A stretch of 64,000 bases of DNA from a virus. Positions 58,394 through 64,000 of the stretch are shown here, one piece after another. Within the stretch, counting starts at the first letter, position 1. Every line of letters begins with the position of its first letter. The stretch lies in IMG/VR virus record IMGVR_UViG_3300047469_000197, positions 31,131-95,130 of that record, one strand, 5' to 3'. The notes under the pieces are model-generated. The model made no database searches. It saw only the letters and a list, made by a program, of their open reading frames with translations, and was not told the DNA's origin. Position numbers and translations under genes: made by a program.

Positions 58394-61300
58394 TAAGCTG
58401 CACCCCGCGCCACTGCGGCCAGCAGATCAGAGAGTTTCTGCGCCGCTGCATTCACCAAGTCTTCGTTTTCCTCGTAAACACCTGCGTCCGTCAGGGCCGT
58501 GATGGCCGCGCGCACGTTACCGCGGGCGGTGCGGATTTCGATCATGTCGCCTGAATTCATCTGCGCCACCTCCTTTAGATAGTCGATAGCCTTCTGTGCG
58601 GCGCTGTCGGCTTCGGTCTTCGGCGGTTCAGGGTCGGTTACTGGCGGTGGTGTTGTCACAGGTGCGGCTTCTTTAAGCGTTGGGAACGGTGATCCAAAGT
58701 CAATTGCTGACTTCACCCGCGATATGTTTTCCTGGCTGGCGCTCACAGCCAGTTTGTCCGCCATTTCCATCAGCTCGTCGTTGCTGATGTGCTGGCCGTC
58801 TGCCCAGTTTGAGATCGAATCAACACTATGACCGGTGAAGCTGGCCAGCAGCGCTGCAGCTTTGCCGAATGTATCCATCTCATTATCCGGGGTGACGTCT
58901 GGCACGGGGACCGGGTCTGGGATTGGCGCAGGTTTGGCCGGAGTGTCATCAATCGCCTTGAAGGTTTCGCCGCTCAGGTGGATCGAGGTGACTCCCAGCC
59001 CTTTAGCCTTAATCAGTTCAAGGTCCGCAGGGGTTGCGCTGTACTTAAGCGAAAGGTGCGGCAGATACTCAGGGTATGAATGCGCCCCGCCCGCAGCGGT
59101 GAGCTCATCAAAGCGCTTCTTGAGGTCTGCGCTATCCAGAATTGCCACTAACGCCTCATTTGGCGCATTGCCAATGATCTTGTATTCGCCGGTCAACCGT
59201 GCCAAATAGGTGCGGCCTGGCTCTGGCTGGATGAAGATCGAATGATCTTTGGAGTACATGAGGGTTACGTGCAGCTTCTCAGGAGTGATGCCGCCATTAA
59301 TCCCCAGAGCGCTGACCTGATCTGCAACCGCTCCAGCCTCAGCTACTGTTGGCTTAACGCTTACATAGCCATTGTTCCCACCTTCTGTGGGTGCCGGGAT
59401 AGCCGGTGCTACAGGTGGGGTCGGTGCATCATCGGTTTTACCATTAACCCAGCGCTCCTTGAGATCCTTCCAGTCGCCCATGAATACCGATTTGTCGCCG
59501 CGGTCGACGCCAAAGGCAACGCTGATTTCGCCCTCATGTTTTCCATCTTCTTCGACGTCCGCAGAATCGTAGTCCTTCGACAGCTCCTTATCAGCCCAGC
59601 GAATGAAGTCCTCCGGGCCTTCGATCCACATCATTAGCCGACCATCGCGCGGTAGCCCCTCGCCTTTGGTCTGCTCAAATGCGCGCGCAACAAGACTGCG
59701 CTTGGAAGGTTTGACGGGTGGAGTCTGTTCGACTGGCGGCACAGCAGCTGGCGGGGCAAATTTCGCGGCACCCTTCCCGGTAAGGATCTCATCATCCTTG
59801 CGTAGAACGTAGATGTACTGGAGGCCAGAGATTTTAAAGCGCTGCATACCGAACCCAGCAGCCATAGCGGCTTTCACCATCTGATAGCGCGATTCTGCAA
59901 ACTCCGGGTTACTGGTCGCGGACTGGCCATTAATTTTGAACTTCGCGGCGGCAACGATATCGTTGAGCGTGGATTGCGTGTACCAAATCGGGTTATCTCC
60001 GCTGGTGGCACCTTTTGCGATCGTCGGCATCGCCGCGCCCGTCTGGATACTTTCCAGTGGAACAGTGTCGCCGTCTGAGAGCTGCACGCCGCTGTTATCG
60101 TCTGGCTTGGGTGTGTCATCAACTGGTGCCGGTGGCGGAGCCGGGTTGTCTTTCTTGACCTGCTTGAAAAATTCCATGTAGCGAAGAGAGGCTTTGCTGC
60201 CCATATTCTGGCGAATCGTCTGGAAGCCACCAGCATCTTTCATGCTCTGCGGAAGCTTATCCGCCTTTGGCGCGTCATCGGCGAGATAGTCCAGGTAAAA
60301 CGCATTTTCATTGCCAGGGTAAGCCTGAATCAGCGGGATCAAATCGTTTAGCAAGGCGTTGAAACTAGAAGTCGTCTGCTTCTTCTGGAAATCCACCAGC
60401 TCAAACTGCGCAACGTCACCCGCATCGAGCGGAGAAGCGTAGGCAACAGCACCGTTACGATAGTCAGACGGGTCGAAATCTTTCGCTTTCACGATCGGTA
60501 GCTCTGCTGCTTCTTCAACTGTTGCGATAACAGCAGGCTTCGGCTCCTGCGGCAAAGCGCCGGGGCCAGCCGGACGTGCGCGCAAGCCATACCAATACAG
60601 TGATCTCGGACCGGGATCGTTAGACGGCGGCGGTACAGAATTACGGGCCTTCAGCGCCGGGATATCGCTCAGGTCAGACACCTGCCCTTTGTACATGATG
60701 AGGTCTTTCAGGTCGGACACGTCGACCGTGTCGAGACGGCTGGCAAGGTCAGTCAGATCGCCAGTCGGGATGTTCTGGTTATAAGCCCAGTTAGCCACAT
60801 AGGTGTCTTTGTAACCGGATTTAGCCTGGATGGAGGTCAGGGCATCGGCACGCGCTTTACGATCGGCCATCTGTGCCGCTGCAGCGTCATCTTTTTTCTG
60901 TTGGGCGGCGGCGAGCTGGCTTTGCAGTTCAATGTTGAGCTCGTCCTGCTTGTCGGCCTTGTTGGTCAGATCCGAAAGCGTTTGTGAGTCCGCCTGAATC
61001 GAAGCATTCATCTGGTCGCCCTGCTCTACCAATGAAGCCTGTTGCTCTTCCAGCTTATCGCCGGCTTCTTGCATCGTAGCGATCTCGGCTTTGATAGCGT
61101 TCTGCTTTGCCTGCGCATGCTGGAATTTAGCGGTGTTTCGCTCAATGAGGTTAGACAGAGCAGTCGTAACCACTTTCAGCGAAATATCGCGCCCATTGGA
61201 CGGGGAAACCACGTGCGTGACGTCTTTTTTGTTCAGCAGGAACTGGAACGCTACCAGTGTGTCGGTTGCGGTGATGCTGCTGGCATTCCCGGTAGGGCTA

Positions 61301-61749
61301 TGGAAAACCAGCGTAACGGTCTGGCCATCAGACAGCGGGATAATCGCAGGCATAACAGCGAGCCCCTGAACCTTACGGACGCGACCAATGTTGGCGCCAC
61401 CCATCGCCTGGCTACCATCATCAGACTCTCCGGACGTGTCATTTCCAGCGGTGATGCCTGAACCGTTCAGAGACTGGTTTAGTGCCCGGATAAAGGCACG
61501 CATGCTGCCGGACAGTCGGGCGCGCGTGCTGGTGATGGCTTCGAACATCTGCGCGTTCTGTTCAATGAGGACCGGCACGTCGTAGAAATACGTCGACTCG
61601 ATGTCTGCCATGTTCACGGCTTCCACCATGAAATGCTCCCCTTCGCCCTGGTACAGTTCGTTAAAGAACGTATCGGGGATCATGATTGCCGGGATGTCCT
61701 GACGGTTTTGCAACAACATCCCTTTGCTGAGGTTGATATCACGCAGCAT
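58393..61749 (-). CDS. ddrB: Large DdrB-like virion/anti-defence protein with 2H phosphoesterase domain
   Basis: 1118 aa; GGAGAG upstream. An N-terminal DarA_N-like module (~1-190; VTLVFHSPTGNASSITATDT) is followed by a coiled coil (~200-300). Two repeats of a WA-x-x-Q-x-I motif lie near 325 and 1000. An IEGP-DWK module is at ~704-755. A 2H phosphoesterase domain is at ~790-925 with both H-x-T/S motifs, H827-V-T829 and H898-L-S900. 2H enzymes cleave cyclic phosphodiesters or 2'-5' linkages, and phage Acb1 of this fold destroys CBASS signals. Pro-rich linkers suggest separately folded, injected domains. The DdrB name is from position and size. Confidence 0.75.
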   Translation of the reverse strand: MLRDINLSKGMLLQNRQDIPAIMIPDTFFNELYQGEGEHFMVEAVNMADIESTYFYDVPVLIEQNAQMFEAITSTRARLSGSMRAFIRALNQSLNGSGITAGNDTSGESDDGSQAMGGANIGRVRKVQGLAVMPAIIPLSDGQTVTLVFHSPTGNASSITATDTLVAFQFLLNKKDVTHVVSPSNGRDISLKVVTTALSNLIERNTAKFQHAQAKQNAIKAEIATMQEAGDKLEEQQASLVEQGDQMNASIQADSQTLSDLTNKADKQDELNIELQSQLAAAQQKKDDAAAAQMADRKARADALTSIQAKSGYKDTYVANWAYNQNIPTGDLTDLASRLDTVDVSDLKDLIMYKGQVSDLSDIPALKARNSVPPPSNDPGPRSLYWYGLRARPAGPGALPQEPKPAVIATVEEAAELPIVKAKDFDPSDYRNGAVAYASPLDAGDVAQFELVDFQKKQTTSSFNALLNDLIPLIQAYPGNENAFYLDYLADDAPKADKLPQSMKDAGGFQTIRQNMGSKASLRYMEFFKQVKKDNPAPPPAPVDDTPKPDDNSGVQLSDGDTVPLESIQTGAAMPTIAKGATSGDNPIWYTQSTLNDIVAAAKFKINGQSATSNPEFAESRYQMVKAAMAAGFGMQRFKISGLQYIYVLRKDDEILTGKGAAKFAPPAAVPPVEQTPPVKPSKRSLVARAFEQTKGEGLPRDGRLMMWIEGPEDFIRWADKELSKDYDSADVEEDGKHEGEISVAFGVDRGDKSVFMGDWKDLKERWVNGKTDDAPTPPVAPAIPAPTEGGNNGYVSVKPTVAEAGAVADQVSALGINGGITPEKLHVTLMYSKDHSIFIQPEPGRTYLARLTGEYKIIGNAPNEALVAILDSADLKKRFDELTAAGGAHSYPEYLPHLSLKYSATPADLELIKAKGLGVTSIHLSGETFKAIDDTPAKPAPIPDPVPVPDVTPDNEMDTFGKAAALLASFTGHSVDSISNWADGQHISNDELMEMADKLAVSASQENISRVKSAIDFGSPFPTLKEAAPVTTPPPVTDPEPPKTEADSAAQKAIDYLKEVAQMNSGDMIEIRTARGNVRAAITALTDAGVYEENEDLVNAAAQKLSDLLAAVARGAA

Positions 61750-62374
61750 TTTGGCTCTCCATCGTTTTGATTTTGTCTTGCAGCTGGGCGGTCAATGCTT
61801 GCGCGGTGGCATAGCGCGTCTGTGCGGCTGCAATGCGTTGCTGAATGTTTGAGGATTGTGCCGTGTACTTTGCAACTTCATCCGAAATGGCCTTGGTACT
61901 GGTGGCCAGCTGGTCACGGCGATCTCTGGCTTCCTTCAGGCGCTGTACGTTGGATTTAACAGCCGCTCGGTTGTCGGAGGTGTCAATCACGCGCTTCGCC
62001 TTTCTCGCCAGACCATCCGTGAACTTTTGCGAGTTCTGCTTAACGATGGTGCTGAGCGAGTCGGCCACTTTAGCGAGCGTGTCGGCATGCTGGACGGGAA
62101 TGGATCTGCCATTGAGCTTAAAGCTCGCCAGGTCGCCGGAGTCGTTAACGGCGATCTTCACTTCCTGCTGATCCTGGAAGCGAAGAACAGCGGTTTTTAC
62201 CTTGATGCCGTTAGAGTTCGTCGGGCGATTGCTGGCATCAACGTTCTCGACCGTCAGGCCAGCTTTCCCCAAGGCATCGATGAAAGGCTTAAGCCCTTTC
62301 TCAGTGACCTGGTTGAAGTCCAGTAAGGCATACTGATTACCGTTAGATGAATGGAGGCCGGGAGTTTTAATCAT
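61739..62374 (-). CDS. DarA_N-like Dar-operon protein
   Basis: 211 aa from ATG 62374 (MIKTPGLHSSNGNQYA). Residues ~25-110 (GIKVKTAVLRFQDQQEVKIA, VNDSGDLASFKLNGRSIPVQ) parallel the start of the 1118-aa protein: a sheet taking 'F-x-D-x-Q-x-V', then a helix ending in I-x-x-N-(T/S)-x-K-F. The C-terminal half is a coiled coil (NVQRLKEARDRRDQLATSTK). Overlaps both neighbours. The frame is open upstream but overlaps lydB. Confidence 0.65.
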   Translation of the reverse strand: MIKTPGLHSSNGNQYALLDFNQVTEKGLKPFIDALGKAGLTVENVDASNRPTNSNGIKVKTAVLRFQDQQEVKIAVNDSGDLASFKLNGRSIPVQHADTLAKVADSLSTIVKQNSQKFTDGLARKAKRVIDTSDNRAAVKSNVQRLKEARDRRDQLATSTKAISDEVAKYTAQSSNIQQRIAAAQTRYATAQALTAQLQDKIKTMESQNAA

Positions 62375-62807
62375 GTTGGGAATCCCGTACCAGCTGAATA
62401 TTGAGTTCTTTTTCCACAACCAGCTCCATAGGGAAGATGCGATAAAGTGGGTTGAAGAAAGAGTCACCGTGCACGACTTTGACTCGGACAATCCAGACGC
62501 CGTCCGGACTAACCTTACTGGCGGGAATGTCGAGGTATTCGCAATTCTCACCCGTGCGCGAGTGCTCAAGCGTTCTACGGCCACCCGCAATAACGGTGGT
62601 AGGAAAACGTTTGTCGCGCAGTGAATACTCAATCGTTGCGCCCTTCAGACGGTTAAATTTAACGTTGAAGAAGAACGGAATACGCACATGCTCATTCTCA
62701 ACTTTATGATCGCCGGCACGCAATTTAGTGATGTTCGACCGCGGCAAACAAAAGCGGTCACCAATCATGTAAATTGCAGCGGCTGAAATGATGATCCCAC
62801 CTATCAT
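62367..62807 (-). CDS. lydB: Antiholin LydB-like protein
   Basis: 146 aa, against about 147 in P1 LydB. An N-terminal membrane helix (MIGGIIISAAAIYMIG) precedes a periplasmic-type beta domain (RIPFFFNVKFNRLKGATIEY). GGGGGG lies just before the ATG. In P1, LydB delays LydA-driven lysis. Overlaps lydA by 4 bp. Called from size, topology and order. Confidence 0.75.
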   Translation of the reverse strand: MIGGIIISAAAIYMIGDRFCLPRSNITKLRAGDHKVENEHVRIPFFFNVKFNRLKGATIEYSLRDKRFPTTVIAGGRRTLEHSRTGENCEYLDIPASKVSPDGVWIVRVKVVHGDSFFNPLYRIFPMELVVEKELNIQLVRDSQHD

Positions 62808-63130
62808 TTGCCCCCCTTAGAAAAGAGCTGAACTAAAACTTTGCCGATTGCCTCGGTATTGAGACGTTTGGCCATGTGAATGATTTCATTTCCGTTATTG
62901 CTCGAAAGCAGGACGGAAAAGTAGATGATTGGTTGATCTAAGTGGTTATGCTTCCCCACGTAGAAAGCCATCAGCCCCGCAGTAACAGCGATAAAAGTTT
63001 CCGTAAAAAAATCCAAAACAGTTCCTTTAATCCTGCCCTCCCTGATCCCCATGAGGAAAACGCCAATACCACTCAGGATCGAAAGCGCGACAGCGACGGC
63101 AATCGGTATTAATTCGGTGGTGTTGAGCAC
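62804..63130 (-). CDS. lydA: Holin LydA-like
   Basis: 108 aa, against about 109 in P1 LydA. Two or three transmembrane helices: ELIPIAVAVALSILSGIGVF, TFIAVTAGLMAFYV and a weaker IIYFSVLLSS. Starts with GTG at 63130 behind AGGGGA. Releases the lambda R-type endolysin encoded 8 kb away by making inner-membrane lesions at a timed moment. Confidence 0.8.
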   Translation of the reverse strand: MLNTTELIPIAVAVALSILSGIGVFLMGIREGRIKGTVLDFFTETFIAVTAGLMAFYVGKHNHLDQPIIYFSVLLSSNNGNEIIHMAKRLNTEAIGKVLVQLFSKGGK

Positions 63131-63219
63131 CTCTTTCCCCTATTGGTTGTCTTTGTCGTTGCCGGGATTTTATGGAAAGTAGCATTTGCGGCGTGAGTGA
63201 TTACGCCGCAGGGAAGGAA

Positions 63220-63780
63220 TCAATTGGGGTAAGTGGAGGCGGGGAAATATTTGTAGATTGTTGGTAATGATACATCGTAAAGCAGGGCCAACTGCTTACG
63301 GTCGATGCCCTTCTTAATCAGGCGCTCAGCTTGCTCAACAACTGTAGGCGTCATCTTGGCCCTTCTTCCGCCAATTCTGCCTTTCGCACGCGCCGCCGCC
63401 AGGCCAGCCAAAGTTCGCTCTAAATTAAGTTCTTTTTCCATTTCAGCGAAAGCGCACATGATATGAAAGGCAAAGCGTCCCATCGGTGTATTCGTATCAA
63501 TGTTGTCCGTGATACTGATGAGATGAACGCCACGGGCGCGCATTTCTGTTACCAGAGAAACCAGATTCATGACGCTGCGGCCAAGCCTGTCTAATTTCCA
63601 AATAACCAAGGAGTCACCCGACTTAAGGGCTTTCATTGCCTTTGTCAGGCCCGGTCGTTTTCCCTTCATTCCGCTCATTTTATCTTCAAAAATCTGAGCG
63701 CATTCTAAACGATTCAAGGCTTCTCGCTGCAAATCGGTATTTTGGTCGATTGTTGAAACCCTGATGTAACCAATTTTCAC
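63220..63780 (-). CDS. cin: Cin/Gin-family DNA invertase
   Basis: 186 aa. Serine recombinase: IGYIRVSTIDQNTDLQREAL with catalytic Ser9, then SLVIWKLDRLGRSVMNLVSL and the long E helix, then a C-terminal helix-turn-helix (KQLALLYDVSLPTIYKYF). Inverts the tail-fibre segment between two dix/cix-type sites with Fis bound to an enhancer, which in P1 lies near the start of cin. One crossover site is visible 87 bp away at 63867-63892. Confidence 0.93.
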   Translation of the reverse strand: MKIGYIRVSTIDQNTDLQREALNRLECAQIFEDKMSGMKGKRPGLTKAMKALKSGDSLVIWKLDRLGRSVMNLVSLVTEMRARGVHLISITDNIDTNTPMGRFAFHIMCAFAEMEKELNLERTLAGLAAARAKGRIGGRRAKMTPTVVEQAERLIKKGIDRKQLALLYDVSLPTIYKYFPASTYPN

Positions 63781-63853
63781 CCAATCCCCCTCTCTCTAAG
63801 TACCATTCAAAAATGAGATCATGAAGGATCATTCCTAAAAGCGCACTTAATAA

Positions 63854-64000
63854 AACTTCAGTCTCATTAAATTAAACCTTGGTTTTTCTGAAGAGGTTTC
63901 AGCGCTAATTGAAACGCTCCATGGTTCGCAAACTTTTACCACAAGTGGTTATTTCACAGTCCCTGAAGGGGTCTATACGGTTTACCTATCAGGTTGTGGC
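63854..64000 (+). pseudogene. Silent alternative tail-fibre C-terminal segment (partial)
   Basis: An open frame without a start runs through the crossover site and off the right edge: LNLGFSEEVSALIETLHG, then SQTFTTSGYFTVPEGVYTVY and LSGCG. The GSQTFT-x-SG-x-F-x-VP block is typical of tail-fibre receptor-binding ends. A TAA lies just upstream (63851), so it is expressed only after inversion joins it to the constant fibre part. It is a cassette, not a decayed gene. Confidence 0.8.
63867..63892. other. Invertase crossover site (cix/dix-type)
   Basis: 26-bp site centred on the AAACC-TT-GGTTT palindrome (63874-63885), the core common to hix, gix, cix and pix sites. It is positioned between the invertase gene and a tail-fibre C-terminal segment. 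Confidence 0.85.

Noticed and set aside
1-64000. CRISPR arrays, insertion sequences, rRNA genes
   Set aside because: No regularly spaced direct repeats with unique spacers, no transposase genes and no rRNA-like sequence were seen.

Overview
The window looks like part of a P1-type phage-plasmid from an enterobacterium (Enterobacterales). The evidence is a set of P1 hallmark genes in recognisable blocks: a Cre-like recombinase with a candidate 34-bp lox site, PacA/PacB terminase with GATC-rich pac clusters, the Ref nuclease, a HumD-like UmuD' protein, the giant DarB methyltransferase-helicase next to portal and head protease, a RepL-like lytic replication protein, a Dar/Ddr-type operon, LydA/LydB holin-antiholin and a Cin-type invertase beside a tail-fibre segment. 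Host signals (a LexA box, Dam sites, a DnaA box and about 60 Chi octamers) fit an enterobacterial host. The maintenance modules differ from P1: partition is a ParM/ParR actin system, replication is RepFIB-like with two iteron arrays, and the endolysin is of the lambda R type. Layout: 0-6.6 kb, Ref and tightly overlapping small genes, several for tiny membrane proteins; 6.7-10.2 kb, Cre-like recombinase, Cro/Xre-type regulators, lox candidate and an orphan plus-strand gene; 10.3-14.8 kb, terminase, pac and parMR; 14.7-18.7 kb, PrlF/YhaV toxin-antitoxin, SOS-controlled HumD, and a Tlde1-like peptidoglycan effector with a small membrane partner; 18.6-27.2 kb, a long minus-strand run of small phage accessory genes (methyltransferase-like, zinc-finger, ribbon-helix-helix, Xre); 27.4-33 kb, a plus-strand pair, an operator-like palindrome family, TerB-like and membrane proteins; 33.2-38.2 kb, a CMP-sugar synthetase (KdsB-like), a DxD glycosyltransferase and two proteins resembling GT42/DUF115 transferases; 38.2-47.7 kb, VRR nuclease, regulators and DarB; 47.8-52.6 kb, portal, head protease, Acb2-like cyclic-nucleotide sponge, RepL-like and ProQ/FinO proteins; 53-55 kb, the plasmid origin; 55-63 kb, lysis and Dar genes; 63.2-64 kb, invertase and a silent tail-fibre segment. 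How the parts probably work together: Cre/lox would resolve dimers and circularise incoming DNA, ParMR and RepFIB would keep the prophage plasmid, and RepL with PacAB would serve lytic growth. A recurrent 17-20 bp asymmetric motif with core TTAGTAT occurs at 16 sites, mostly between genes and in front of blocks such as portal and acb2-repL, as expected for dispersed operators of a C1-like repressor. Host-defence counter-measures are numerous: DarB and Ddr proteins against restriction, an Acb2-like sponge, a 2H phosphoesterase domain inside the large Ddr protein, Chi sites against RecBCD, and Ref/HumD for recombination and SOS. All assignments are by eye from sequence; no database search was run.
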